Below are positions 47,582 to 55,350 of a stretch of DNA of 55,350 bases, piece after piece. The stretch lies in contig NZ_NOKQ01000252.1 of assembly GCF_002265435.1 (NCBI RefSeq), forward strand, positions 1 to 55,350, given 5' to 3'. Numbering within the stretch: the stretch's first letter is position 1; every line of letters starts with the position of its first letter. Source of the stretch: Tetzosporium hominis. GTDB lineage: Bacteria; Bacillota; Bacilli; Bacillales_A; Planococcaceae. Both the position numbers and the translations under genes were made by a program. The notes beneath the pieces are model-generated. The model worked only from the letters and a program-made list of their open reading frames with translations, ran no database searches and was not told the origin of the DNA.

Positions 47582-47896
47582 CTACAACACGAATCGACCT
47601 TCCCACCAAGCGAGTGTATTAATACTGATGAAGATGTCGTCCACGCCATCTCCTGTAAAATCACCCAAGAAAATCGTAGGGTTGTACCCTGCATTTTCCT
47701 GAAGCGGGATGCGCGTCACTCTGCCAGATCTTCCGTCCTGAATATGCAGAGTGATCTGTTGAACAAAAGGGCTATCTGGTGTCTTGATTCCGGTCAAATA
47801 AACAGTGTCCGAAATTCTGTCACCGGTCACGTCTCCACGTGCTAATACTACGACCCTGGAGGGATTCCAACCCCCTTGAGCAAACTCACTAATCAT
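47582..47896 (-). pseudogene. VCBS/FG-GAP-like protein, probably truncated at the C-terminus
   Basis: The frame gives 104 residues: MISEFAQGGWNPSRVVVLAR then two calcium-loop-like motifs, GDVTGDRISDTVYLTG and GDFTGDGVDDIFISI, of the FG-GAP/VCBS type. Related bacillar proteins, about 230 residues as I recall them, carry on past DIFISINTGGSGG; here the sequence turns to NTLAWWEGRFVL and stops. A second frame then stays open from about 47581 to a stop inside the terminator stem. The ATG at 47896 has AAAGGAG at 6 bases, so the front is intact. A C-terminal deletion or frameshift is likely; a short functional form cannot be excluded. Confidence 0.55.
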
Positions 47897-47973
47897 CTCG
47901 TACTCCTTTGCATACATTTTTAGCGTTCTCTAATTGTATGCATGGGCCTTCGAAATGATTCTTTTACAAGGAC

Positions 47974-49104
47974 TTAACTCGATAATTCCCGAATCGTCTC
48001 CGCCAGTAGCAGCGCGCGCTTTGGAATCGACTCAATCAAAATATTTTCGCCTTCGTTGTGCATCTTATCACCGATTGGCCCCATACCGTCTATCGTCGCC
48101 ACGCCTAAATACGATGGGAACGAGGCGTCTGAACCGCCACCTGTATGAGTATCTTTGACTTTGATGCCGTGTCTTTCCCCCACAGCACGGATGATTCCAA
48201 GTAGTTTCTGATTCTTTTCGTTAAATTCCATCGGCGGGCGATTGATGCCGCCTTCTAAATCAATGCTCGTACCTTCCACATCAGGTACCGAAGCAATCTT
48301 CTCGATCTGCTTTGTAAGCTCAAGTCCCTGCTGCTTGTTGCGGACACGAATATCGACATAGCCGACTGCGGAATCGGGGATGATATTGATCGACTTGCCG
48401 CCTTCAATTCTTCCCACGCTTACAGAAATGCCTTTGTCATGATCGGATAGTTTATGAAGCTTCGTAATCTTATGAGCCAGCTCTTCAATAGCGCTGATCC
48501 CTTCTTTAGGTGCGACTCCAGAGTGCGCTGACTTCCCTTTCACTTTAAAAATGTAGCGTCCTCCTCCGCGACGAGAAGAGACGATAGAGCCGTCTTTTCT
48601 AGCAGGTTCCATCACAAGCGCATAATCGACGACCTTAGCCCATTTTTCTATCAACTTGCGAGACGTGCGAGACCCAATCTCTTCGTCTGCATTTAGAATG
48701 ATCACCACATTGTTAAGCGTTTCCGGTGTCACTTCTTTTAAGTACTTCATCGCATACACCAGATTAATCAAGCTGGCTTTCATGTCGGCAACTCCTGGCC
48801 CGTATGCGTGTTTCCCTTTTATTTTAAACGGACGTTCTTTTGCCGTTCCTTCTGGAAACACCGTATCCATATGGGCAATCAGCAGCACTTTTGGCTCAGT
48901 CGCTTCCGGATGCCGAATCACTAAGTTGTTTCCAAGCTTTTTATTTTCATGGACGTCTACCTGAAAGCCCAATTCTTTATATTCTTTTGCTAGTCGCTTC
49001 CCAACTTCATCAACACCTGCCTTATAGCGAGACCCGCTATCGATGTTCACAAGCTCCGCAAGCTTTTCTAGCATTTCGGGTAAATGCGATTTAAAATAAT
49101 CCAT
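47974..49104 (-). CDS. M20 family metallopeptidase (carboxypeptidase G2-like)
   Basis: A 376-residue zinc peptidase. Zinc ligands and catalytic residues are clear: LLIAHMDTVFPEGT (His, Asp), YGPGVADMKASL (bridging Asp), LNADEEIGSRTS (catalytic Glu and ligand Glu), VMEPARKDGSIV (Glu) and a late His in KMHNEGENI. The dimer domain lies at about 180-290 with GRYIFKVKGKSAHSG. It removes a C-terminal amino acid, commonly Glu, from peptides or folates; the substrate is not known. No signal peptide is present. The ATG at 49104 is chosen for GGGGAG at 7 to 8 bases. Confidence 0.9.
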   Translation of the reverse strand: MDYFKSHLPEMLEKLAELVNIDSGSRYKAGVDEVGKRLAKEYKELGFQVDVHENKKLGNNLVIRHPEATEPKVLLIAHMDTVFPEGTAKERPFKIKGKHAYGPGVADMKASLINLVYAMKYLKEVTPETLNNVVIILNADEEIGSRTSRKLIEKWAKVVDYALVMEPARKDGSIVSSRRGGGRYIFKVKGKSAHSGVAPKEGISAIEELAHKITKLHKLSDHDKGISVSVGRIEGGKSINIIPDSAVGYVDIRVRNKQQGLELTKQIEKIASVPDVEGTSIDLEGGINRPPMEFNEKNQKLLGIIRAVGERHGIKVKDTHTGGGSDASFPSYLGVATIDGMGPIGDKMHNEGENILIESIPKRALLLAETIRELSS

Positions 49105-49419
49105 GGTCATTCTCCCCTTATTACTTATTTTATCTCTATAAACTAGCTACTACTAATTCCGATCATTGTGCCCTCTTAAAAATAGGCAGTTTCTTATGTT
49201 TATTTTCCCTTATTTTTATTTCATGAAACTATTTTCTCATATGGTCTCGCCAGTCAAAACCTATGCAGACCGGCTCAATCGTGCAGAATGACTTTCCACA
49301 TAGATTTGGAGTACGATTCCATTATCACATAAAGTAGTCATCTATGATTCGACAACAGGCTTCGAAAGGAATAAGGTGGAGTTGTTGGAACACATTAAAT
49401 CAATGGGAGGAATCTAGAG
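49105..49419. other. Intergenic stretch of 315 bp, no clear element
   Basis: The region between the divergent M20 and haem monooxygenase genes is AT-rich near 49111-49240 and mixed after that. A frame without a start codon at about 49310-49418 (STTGFERNKVELLEHIKSMG) looks faintly protein-like and could be a gene remnant. The GGGAGGAATCTAGAG before 49420 is the ribosome site of the next gene. No terminator, palindrome or riboswitch was recognised. Confidence 0.4.
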
Positions 49420-49737
49420 ATGATCATCGTAACAAATCGCATCAAGATGAAATCCGGTTTCGCTGAAAAGATGGCGCCGATGTTTACGAAACCAGGTGCC
49501 TTACAACAAATGAACGGCTTTGTAAAAGTCGAAGTGTGGATCACACAAAACCTTACGGAGTACGATGAACTAAACGTCAATATGTACTGGAACACGATGG
49601 AGGACTTCACGCAGTGGAGAAACAGCGACGCATTCAAAGAATCTCATTCTCGTTCAGGAAACAGTGGCGAAGAGTCTCCAATGCTCGGAAGCGAGATCAT
49701 CATTTCGGAAGTGGCTTCTACTTTGGAAGCGGCGTAG
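49420..49737 (+). CDS. IsdG/HmoA-like haem-degrading monooxygenase
   Basis: A 105-residue ferredoxin-like (ABM) protein that opens haem and frees iron. It starts MIIVTNRIKMKSGFAEKMAP with the conserved Asn (residue 6), has GFVKVEVWITQNLTEYDELN, a Trp in VNMYWNTMEDFTQWRNSDAF, and the haem-ligand His in KESHSRSGNSGEESPMLGSE. The catalytic Asn-Trp-His set is complete. Length and motifs match the IsdG family. The ATG has GGGAGGAATC upstream. No Fur box was recognised with certainty. It is monocistronic with its own terminator. Confidence 0.92.
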   Translation: MIIVTNRIKMKSGFAEKMAPMFTKPGALQQMNGFVKVEVWITQNLTEYDELNVNMYWNTMEDFTQWRNSDAFKESHSRSGNSGEESPMLGSEIIISEVASTLEAA

Positions 49738-49746
49738 TAATAGTGG

Positions 49747-49773
49747 AAGGTGCCTTTTGAGGCGCCTTTTTTT
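49747..49773 (+). terminator. Terminator of the haem monooxygenase gene
   Basis: AAGGTGCCT pairs with AGGCGCCTT around a 4-base loop and is followed by TTTTT. Confidence 0.93.
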
Positions 49774-49780
49774 ATTCATG

Positions 49781-49803
49781 AAAAAACGACCTCAACAAGG
49801 TCG
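49781..49803 (-). terminator. Terminator of the AraC/GyrI gene
   Basis: On the minus strand CGACC pairs with GGTCG around a 7-base loop and is followed by TTTTTTC. Confidence 0.8.
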
Positions 49804-49837
49804 CTTTAATCTAGAGGTATAGGTTTTAATAATGCTC

Positions 49838-50707
49838 TTACTTAACAGGAATCCAAATCTCCGAATACAAATCTGGACTGCTTGGATCTTCATTGGTATA
49901 CAATTCGAATTCGAATGTGCCGGCATGCTCGTACCCCGTAGATGGGAACCATTCGGAGAAAATTTGTTTCCACGCAGTCTGCATCGCGACAGGCATAGGT
50001 CCGCGCACTTCAAAAACGGCCCACTTGGAAGCAGGAAGTGTGAGGCTTTGCATTCCCTCGGGAACGCCTCCCGAATGTGCTGCTCCTACCCAATAATCAA
50101 ACTTACGTCCTTCTTCTATCGTTTCACTAACATCTCCACAAACACCGAGCACCCCTTCGATGGGTCCATCATTTACTTGAAACAATAAATCAGTTGTTCC
50201 ATTTTGATTGACCTCTTGCCAAAACTCCGGAATCCCCACAACATTCTCTTCTTCTCCCACGGAAGAAAACTCCCGCTTTACTCCAACGATTTGAAACGCC
50301 TCTTTTTCAACAATCGTGTACTTCATTGGTTTTGCCCCTTTCAAGGACACTTGAATGATCAAGCGATTATAGGATTGCAGCTTCCCCTTATTCTTTCTCG
50401 CTTCACTGGGCGTCATGTCATGCTGTCTGCGAAAAGCCTTCGTAAAAGCCTCGGGAGTGTCATAGCCATACTTGTAGGCCAGGTGGATGATCTTCGCATC
50501 AGTAGTCAGCAACTCTTCTCCAGCTAACGTCAAACGCCGTCTTCGGATATAGTCACCGACTGTACTTTCCGTCAAAACCGAAAACGTCCTTTGGAAATGA
50601 GACGGCGACACATGTGCCTGCCTCGCAATATCGTCTACCGTGATATCGTCCAGTAGATGATTTTCCATAAACTCAATTGCCTTTTGTATCGACTCTACCC
50701 ACGCCAT
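49838..50707 (-). CDS. AraC-family regulator with GyrI-like ligand domain
   Basis: A 289-residue regulator. Residues 1-105 hold the two AraC helix-turn-helix units: LLDDITVDDIARQAHVSPSH then FQRTFSVLTESTVGDYIRRR, and AYKYGYDTPEAFTKAFRRQH then DMTPSEARK. Residues about 128-289 form a GyrI-like (SOUL-type) domain that binds small ligands, from MKYTIVEKEAFQIVGVKREF to FELYTNEDPSSPDLYSEIWI. Proteins of this design include Rob and BmrR-like regulators that sense drugs. The ATG at 50707 has AAGGAG nine bases upstream. Its targets are unknown; no operator is visible. Confidence 0.92.
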   Translation of the reverse strand: MAWVESIQKAIEFMENHLLDDITVDDIARQAHVSPSHFQRTFSVLTESTVGDYIRRRRLTLAGEELLTTDAKIIHLAYKYGYDTPEAFTKAFRRQHDMTPSEARKNKGKLQSYNRLIIQVSLKGAKPMKYTIVEKEAFQIVGVKREFSSVGEEENVVGIPEFWQEVNQNGTTDLLFQVNDGPIEGVLGVCGDVSETIEEGRKFDYWVGAAHSGGVPEGMQSLTLPASKWAVFEVRGPMPVAMQTAWKQIFSEWFPSTGYEHAGTFEFELYTNEDPSSPDLYSEIWIPVK

Positions 50708-50790
50708 GGCTTTCAACTCCTTATTAATATCCTAACAATCTGACGGGCACATATCCCGTCAATTTCGACTTTGTTGTGGCAGGTTGAAGG

Positions 50791-51327
50791 CTAGTTGTAA
50801 CTTCTCCGTAGATGATACAAAACATGCTTCAGCAGCGGACTACCTTGATCCACTCTCGGATGATCAAACTCTTTCACAAACTGCAGCCCTATTTTTCTCA
50901 TCACGTGTTTTGAGGGCTCATTGATATCTGCTGTGAAGCTGTAGATTTCGTCAAATCCTAATTCCTCAAATCCATACTGCAGACAAGCTTTTGCGCCTTC
51001 GGTTGCGTAGCCTCTTCCCTACGCTTCTTTTTTCAGTCTCCAGCCAATTTCGATACACGGAGTAAAGTCAGATTCGAAAGTAGCTCTGTGAAATCCGATA
51101 AATCCAACGAACTCATTTGTTTCTTTTACTTCCACGGCATATAGGCAAAATCCGAATTCTTTGATTTCTGCAATAATTGCCTGCGCAAAAGCATCAGATT
51201 CTTCTTTTGATAAAGTTTTAGGGAAATACCTCATTACTTCTTCATCTGCATTCATTCGGCTGAAAGACTCAAAATCAGCTTCTTGCCAATCACGCAATCG
51301 CAATCTAGTCGTCTCGATATAGATCAT
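50791..51327 (-). pseudogene. GNAT acetyltransferase (RimJ-type) interrupted by an in-frame TAG
   Basis: From ATG at 51327 (TAGGAAG six bases upstream) to TAG at 50791 the minus strand reads as one 178-codon GNAT gene, except that codon 103 is TAG (51019-51021). Before it: ETTRLRLRDWQEADFESFSR and FVGFIGFHRATFESDFTPCI then EIGWRLKKEA; after it, in the same frame: GRGYATEGAKACLQYGFEEL, then SFTADINEPSKHVMRKIGLQ and DQGSPLLKHVLYHL. The family has Trp at this place (KKEAWGRGYATE), so TGG to TAG is the probable change. No other defect is seen. The gene is recently inactivated, or the stop is read through. Confidence 0.9.
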
Positions 51328-51479
51328 GTTGCACTTCCTATTCGTTATTTGTAGATTCAATACAATAGCCTACTCACAATCTTTCATGAAAATAAAGGAT
51401 AACTAGTCTCTTTTGAAGAAGTCCTAGTCATCTACCCCAAACCATAATCTTTAGTAAAAGCAGTAGGAGTGATGTGTTG

Positions 51480-52124
51480 ATGAAAAAATTCGTTTTGCCT
51501 CTTCTTATCTTCTTCATGGCTGGCCTTTATATCTTTAGTATCCCAGAAGATCCTACCATTCTTAAAGTAACGTTTAAGCTCATTCCTATGATTTTAATCC
51601 TTGTTTATGCATACTTGCAATGCCGTTCCAAACCTAATCCTACTCAATGGATTCTTCTAGTAGGATTGTTTACTTGTATGCTGGCAGATGGCTTCATTGC
51701 CTATTCTTTTATTCTTGGACTAGCAACATTTTTAGTAGGACATCTATTTTATGTAGTGGGATTCAGTAGAGCCTGGAAGTTTTCTAAAATCCGTTTCGCA
51801 ATGATTCTTTTCATACTCACTTACTCTTTCCTTATGGGTCAAACATTAGTTACTGCTCTGATGGAAAACGAAAATACTGCTCTCGTCATTCCAGTTATTG
51901 CTTATGTGATTGTCATCTCACTTATGGCTTGGACGGCCATCATGACCAGAAGCAAATGGGCCATACTAGGCAGTTTGCTATTTGTACTATCTGATTCTAT
52001 TTTGTCCTGGAACATGTTTGTATCGGATGTACCCCAATCGACTTTCTTGATCATGTCGACCTATTACTCGGCTCAGTTTTTCATTGCTCATAGTTTAGAA
52101 CAGAACGACTATACTTTATTCTAA
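51480..52124 (+). CDS. YhhN family membrane protein (lysoplasmalogenase-like)
   Basis: A 214-residue integral membrane protein with about eight helices. The pattern FKLIPMILILVYAYLQC, the acidic site in TCMLADGFIAYSFILGLATF then LVGHLFYVVGF, and the late SLLFVLSDSILSWN match the YhhN/TMEM86 family. Some members hydrolyse vinyl-ether lysolipids; the role in Bacillales is unclear. The start is uncertain: ATG at 51480 fits AGGAGTGA best, with GTG 51474 and TTG 51477 in frame. The next gene follows after 31 bp in the same direction. Confidence 0.85.
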   Translation: MKKFVLPLLIFFMAGLYIFSIPEDPTILKVTFKLIPMILILVYAYLQCRSKPNPTQWILLVGLFTCMLADGFIAYSFILGLATFLVGHLFYVVGFSRAWKFSKIRFAMILFILTYSFLMGQTLVTALMENENTALVIPVIAYVIVISLMAWTAIMTRSKWAILGSLLFVLSDSILSWNMFVSDVPQSTFLIMSTYYSAQFFIAHSLEQNDYTLF

Positions 52125-52155
52125 ATATAGAAGTATTTTATAGAGGATGATTCTT

Positions 52156-52422
52156 GTGAAACAAATTATTTTAGCAATTGTTAGTGGTGTGCTTGCCGGT
52201 AGTGGTTTCGCTGGTTTGTATACAAATTACGAAAACTTTCGTTCATACGAAAATGATGGTTTAATTTATCGAGGGATTATCATTCTTCACTGGATAGCAT
52301 TACTTTTAGCAGTCCTGATTGCTAAACCCTATTTATCTATGGAGAGAACCGAACAGGTAATTCCTTTTATTGTAATCTTTCTTACTGCTTTGGTAACTAT
52401 GGGGATATGGATTTTCAATTAA
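52156..52422 (+). CDS. Small membrane protein of unknown function (88 residues)
   Basis: I do not recognise this family. It has three predicted membrane helices: KQIILAIVSGVLAGSGFAGL, IIILHWIALLLAVLIAKPY and VIPFIVIFLTALVTMGIWIF. The start is probably GTG at 52156, nine bases after GAGG; the ATG at 52147 overlaps that site. It lies 31 bp behind the YhhN gene, so the two may be co-transcribed. No terminator is evident; instead two copies of AATTAAAGTTCTTT follow. Confidence 0.6.
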   Translation: MKQIILAIVSGVLAGSGFAGLYTNYENFRSYENDGLIYRGIIILHWIALLLAVLIAKPYLSMERTEQVIPFIVIFLTALVTMGIWIFN

Positions 52423-52452
52423 AGTTCTTTACCAATAAAATTAAAGTTCTTT
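52417..52452. repeat. Direct repeat AATTAAAGTTCTTT, two copies 22 bp apart
   Basis: A 14-bp word covers the stop codon of the small membrane protein gene (52417-52430) and returns at 52439-52452. It is a short local duplication of 22 bp between convergent genes. Confidence 0.6.
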
Positions 52453-52537
52453 GAAATTAACTTCATAAAGATATTAGAATCATCAATCCCGGACCGCTTT
52501 TAATTTTAACTATTTTAGACACGTTGTACCTGTACCT

Positions 52538-53956
52538 CTATTCTTCCTGAAAAGATAAAATCTCAGAAACTGTAACAGAAGTATACCCCTCTGATTGCAA
52601 ATATTCTAAGACCAGCTTGACTCCTTCAACTGTAGATGAATGAATGTCATGCAGGAGGATGATGGCGTTCGGATGCAAGTCGCTCTCTACTGCACTTAAT
52701 ACAGCTTGTGGATCATGGTTCTTCCAATCGAGCGTATCAATCGTCCACAACACAGACGGCTCCCCTACAATTTTTTCAATGGTATCGTCAGTAGCTCCAT
52801 AGGGTGGACGAAACACAGTGGATGGCTCACCAATTATCACTTCAAGAGACTCATCTACACTATCGACCTCGCTTCGGATATCACTTTCTGCTAGTGATGT
52901 AAGCTGTTTGTGGTTCCACGTATGATTGCCAATCTCGTGCCCTTGTTCTTTTATAGTCTTCACAATGTCAGGATAGAACTCGATGCGGCTGCCAAGCAGG
53001 AAAAAGGTACCCTTCATGTCATATTGTTTTAGTAACTCTAATATTGCAGGCGTATTTTGAGGATGGGGACCATCATCAAAAGTCAAAGCAACTTTTTTCA
53101 TGTCCCTCGAAAGTTTTTTCTCTTGCTTTTCCTCTTTAGCTACGATACCTTCATTACCCTTATCCTCGTCTCCATCTAATGAATCGATGGTGTTCAGTGT
53201 TAAGATCGACCGCCATTCATCTTCCAAAAAAGGTTCATATTCAGTAAGTGGAATCTTCGCTTCTACCAATCCTGCGGCACCTGCCGCGATTTCATATTTA
53301 TCAAACTTGAAATAAAGAGAATCCTTTGTTAGTAGGCCCTTTTCATACAACGTATCGGAGATTTCCATTAAACTTTCTTCAAAGAAATAAGGCGCATCTT
53401 CTTCCGAGGCAAGTATGTATTTTTTAATGTCATCTAGAATCCTTTTTTCTATCTCGACACCGCTCTTTAGTACATCCTCTAGTTCCACAAGTTCACCTGT
53501 CTCGACATTCATCGTAATCGATTTAGTAGTCTGATTCCCATTAGCTCCAGCGAGATAAGAGCTTGTATCAATGGAAAACGAATAGATTGAAGGTGAGACT
53601 TGGTACACATCGAACGTTATATAGAGTTCTGACTGCCACTGGGGTGATGGACTTACTTTTAAGTTCTTGTTTAGGTCGCTATGGAATGACTTTATTTGGT
53701 TTTCAACATACTTATTGATCTCCACATTCAATCTATCATCCACAAACAAGGGAACGTGAACCGCAGATTTGTACGTATCCGTCTCTTCAATTTTTGTATG
53801 TATCTCGATACCTGGATACTTGGACGCGACAACATTCTTCTCTTTGGTTATTTCGCCACCTGAAGTTACATCAGCCGATTGGATTTGAGCAAACAATATA
53901 CCTAAGACTATTAATACACTGCTCACTAAAACGGCCATCACATGTCTATATCTCAT
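52538..53956 (-). CDS. pdaC: Peptidoglycan MurNAc deacetylase-like protein (DUF3298 + NodB)
   Basis: A 472-residue cell-surface enzyme with an N-terminal anchor (about residues 7-25). Residues about 48-250 are the DUF4163/DUF3298 region (SLYFKFDKYEIAAGAAGLVE). The NodB deacetylase domain follows (about 285-472), with motif 1 ALTFDDGPHPQNT, motif 2 EIGNHTWNHKQLTSL, motif 3 FRPPYGAT, motif 4 TIDTLDWKNHDP and motif 5 AIILLHDIHSST. This order and length match B. subtilis PdaC (467), which N-deacetylates MurNAc and confers lysozyme resistance. All metal and catalytic residues are present. The ATG has GGAAGG upstream. Confidence 0.9.
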   Translation of the reverse strand: MRYRHVMAVLVSSVLIVLGILFAQIQSADVTSGGEITKEKNVVASKYPGIEIHTKIEETDTYKSAVHVPLFVDDRLNVEINKYVENQIKSFHSDLNKNLKVSPSPQWQSELYITFDVYQVSPSIYSFSIDTSSYLAGANGNQTTKSITMNVETGELVELEDVLKSGVEIEKRILDDIKKYILASEEDAPYFFEESLMEISDTLYEKGLLTKDSLYFKFDKYEIAAGAAGLVEAKIPLTEYEPFLEDEWRSILTLNTIDSLDGDEDKGNEGIVAKEEKQEKKLSRDMKKVALTFDDGPHPQNTPAILELLKQYDMKGTFFLLGSRIEFYPDIVKTIKEQGHEIGNHTWNHKQLTSLAESDIRSEVDSVDESLEVIIGEPSTVFRPPYGATDDTIEKIVGEPSVLWTIDTLDWKNHDPQAVLSAVESDLHPNAIILLHDIHSSTVEGVKLVLEYLQSEGYTSVTVSEILSFQEE

Positions 53957-54069
53957 ATCTTTTACAACCTTCCTTCAAAATAACACTATTAAGTTTGTGC
54001 CATATATTCATACGAACGAAGAGTTGAAATGGTTCCGAGTTGATTATGTTCATACCAAAATGGTAAACC

Positions 54070-54102
54070 GCTCTCCCCTTTATCATATTTATAAAGAGAG
54101 CA
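54070..54102 (-). terminator. Possible hairpin terminator after the 70-residue gene
   Basis: On the minus strand GCTCTCTTTAT pairs with ATAAAGGGGAGAGC, with a bulge, around a short loop; the T-run behind it is broken (TTTACCATTTT). Its position, 15 bases after the stop at 54117, supports the gene. Confidence 0.4.
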
Positions 54103-54116
54103 GTCTGATGATAGAC

Positions 54117-54329
54117 TCACTCCCCTGGTCCTTGAGTGTTTCTCAAAGCAAGAGTATCCTCATAATCGACACTTTCTTCAAAGTATTCTACTCGCAGATT
54201 TCTGAATTCGGAAAGTTTGTCATCAAAGCTCACGCACTCCTTTTTACGGTAGAGGAGAAGAGCCATACACCCTTGGAGTATATCTAAAAAATTCACGATA
54301 CCAGAACCACAAAATCCCAATATCCCCAT
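54117..54329 (-). CDS. Small protein of unknown function (70 residues)
   Basis: Not recognised. The ATG at 54329 has a very good ribosome site, AAAGGTGAGG, six bases upstream, which is the main evidence for the gene. The protein has a hydrophobic first half (MGILGFCGSGIVNFLDILQG then CMALLLYRK) and an acidic second half (FEESVDYEDTLALR). No homologue comes to mind. The opposite strand also has an open frame (53997-54287) without a ribosome site, which I consider chance. Confidence 0.5.
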   Translation of the reverse strand: MGILGFCGSGIVNFLDILQGCMALLLYRKKECVSFDDKLSEFRNLRVEYFEESVDYEDTLALRNTQGPGE

Positions 54330-54660
54330 CTACATCCTCACCTTTACTGCATAACAAAGCAGTCGTAGCCCCCACTCCAAACCCTATCAGATGATGGTTT
54401 TGTATCTAGACTTCAGCTCTCTGACAAGCCCCAATACATTTTCAGCTGACCTTTCAAACTCAATACCAGTAAAAAACCTTCTACTTCTTTCTTTTCTTTT
54501 GAATAACTAAAACGTGTTCACTATTTGATGCTTACAGTTAAAGAGACAGCCGTACTGTACCAAAAGCGTTCGCCTTGCTTGTGTATCGATTGAATAGGAA
54601 TCGCCTCGTTTCGTTTTGTAATAGAAGTTACTAATCATCCATTAATACTGCATTTGGCGT
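54330..54660. other. Intergenic stretch without recognisable gene
   Basis: About 330 bp between the 70-residue gene and the promoter of the membrane hydrolase. No frame has both a ribosome site and protein-like content, and I found no terminator, palindrome or riboswitch. It may contain a decayed gene. Confidence 0.4.
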
Positions 54661-54661
54661 A

Positions 54662-54690
54662 TTGTATCGAACACATATACCCCTTATTAT
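54662..54690 (+). promoter_or_regulatory. Promoter of the membrane hydrolase gene
   Basis: TTGTAT (54662-54667) and TATTAT (54685-54690) are 17 bp apart, 31 bp ahead of the start codon. Confidence 0.6.
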
Positions 54691-54720
54691 GGACTAGCAC
54701 CATAAATAAGGAGGTTTCTC

Positions 54721-55224
54721 ATGCAATACAAGACCCATTTCGCTGGTGGGGCGCTCATCACGCTCGCGGTTCTTCAACATACCGAGTATGTGTCGCCAGA
54801 GCAAGTGGTGCCATTCGCCGTCGCTACCCTGATCGGCTCGGTTGCGCCAGACATCGACCACAAGAACAGTTTCATCAGCAACCGTTTGAAACCTTTTGGC
54901 TTTTTAGTGAGACGTACGACCACGCACCGCGGAGCAACTCATTCCCCGCTTATCGTTGCTTTGTTCAGCCTGCTTCTCTATTCCGGGCTGGGACTGACCG
55001 AATTCAGTTCATACTCCTACCCAATCGCTTTTGGCTTCTTCGTAGGTGCAATCAGCCACGTGCTGCTCGACATGCTGAACCCTCAAGGTGTGCCGCTCCT
55101 GTATCCCATTCCTAAGGCGAAGCGATTCCGTATCGCCCATATTCGGACAGGCGGTCTGATTGAGAAAGTAACCTTTTTGGCCCTTCTCATTCTCACATTC
55201 CGGCTTTTGCTGAAAACAGTATGA
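54721..55224 (+). CDS. YdjM-type membrane-bound metal-dependent hydrolase
   Basis: A 167-residue integral membrane protein of the YdjM/LexA-regulated hydrolase family. Conserved polar residues sit near membrane helices: YKTHFAGGALITLAV (His6), IGSVAPDIDHKNSF, RTTTHRGATHSPLI and GAISHVLLDMLNPQGVPLLY. The pattern of Asp and His residues suggests a metal site. Four helices are predicted. The substrate is unknown; in E. coli ydjM belongs to the SOS regulon, but no LexA box is visible here. The ATG has AAGGAGG six to seven bases upstream. Confidence 0.9.
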   Translation: MQYKTHFAGGALITLAVLQHTEYVSPEQVVPFAVATLIGSVAPDIDHKNSFISNRLKPFGFLVRRTTTHRGATHSPLIVALFSLLLYSGLGLTEFSSYSYPIAFGFFVGAISHVLLDMLNPQGVPLLYPIPKAKRFRIAHIRTGGLIEKVTFLALLILTFRLLLKTV

Positions 55225-55229
55225 CTTAG

Positions 55230-55262
55230 ACATCCTCAAAACATTTGAGGGTGTTTTCTTTA
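55230..55262 (+). terminator. Terminator of the membrane hydrolase gene
   Basis: ACATCCTCAAA pairs with TTTGAGGGTGT around a 3-base loop and is followed by TTTCTTTAT. The last 88 bases of the window are AT-rich with nothing recognised. Confidence 0.85.
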
Positions 55263-55350
55263 TAGTACTAAATTCACTAGTGTCGCATAAATAAGTTGAG
55301 AATATTCAGTTTTCTTTTATTCGTTGAAAAAATTAAAAACGAACAGACAT

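Noticed and set aside
49310-49418. Short protein-like frame ending EHIKSMGG
   Set aside because: It has no start codon and is too short to assign. It is mentioned only as a possible remnant.
53997-54287. 96-codon plus-strand frame
   Set aside because: No ribosome site is present and it runs opposite a frame with a much better one; the protein has no recognisable features.

Overview
The window reads as a piece of a low-to-mid GC Gram-positive chromosome of the order Bacillales, most like Planococcaceae or Bacillaceae. This rests on strong AGGAGG-type ribosome sites, an S-box upstream of metNIQ, a GlpP-antiterminated glycerol locus, an OhrR/Ohr pair with a Bacillus-type operator, a C-terminal-cysteine Fnr, a HelD motor, a YxiN-type DbpA and the B. 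subtilis gene order dppABCDE-ykfABCD. Genus-level assignment is inference. No rRNA, tRNA, CRISPR array or prophage was seen.

Layout. 1-0.7 kb: end of an ISL3-type transposase and a decayed GNAT acetyltransferase. 0.7-6.7 kb: amine-oxidase flavoprotein, a TetR/SDR divergent pair, helD, and an SDR lacking the usual catalytic Tyr/Lys. 6.7-12.9 kb: glycerol locus glpP, membrane alpha/beta-hydrolase, glpK, glpD, with two look-alike leader terminators. 13-14 kb: ohr/ohrR. 14.3-18.7 kb: a GAF-GAF-PAS-GGDEF-EAL protein followed by a ThDP enzyme. 18.8-21.5 kb: five minus-strand genes (unknown, DUF4256, P-loop kinase-like, unknown, GrpB). 21.5-24.4 kb: metQ-metI-metN behind a SAM riboswitch. 24.5-30.6 kb: two VOC proteins, msrA, an alkaline phosphatase remnant, a cold shock gene, a GNAT, dbpA and a Fic protein. 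30.6-34.1 kb: a ba3-type oxidase operon (subunit IIa, II, I and a 27-residue membrane peptide) next to fnr, with an Fnr-like palindrome in front of the operon. 34.2-37.7 kb: a zinc peptidase and an AT-rich insert with a second Fic protein. 37.7-47.3 kb: the complete dpp-ykf operon for uptake and breakdown of murein peptides. 47.5-55.3 kb: truncated VCBS-like gene, M20 peptidase, IsdG-like haem monooxygenase, AraC/GyrI regulator, a GNAT gene with an internal amber codon, a YhhN protein, pdaC, and a YdjM-type membrane hydrolase.

How genes work together. The glpP product should act on the two leaders to switch on the hydrolase-glpK and glpD transcripts when glycerol-3-phosphate is present; glpF is absent from its usual place and the hydrolase stands there. 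Fnr probably controls the adjacent oxidase operon. DppA-E import D-Ala-containing and murein peptides, and YkfA-D trim and epimerise them. MetNIQ answers to SAM. The most unusual signal is not a gene: several intergenic stretches carry degenerate repeats spaced 21 or 22 bp apart, and two loci 20 kb apart share the same 12-bp core.
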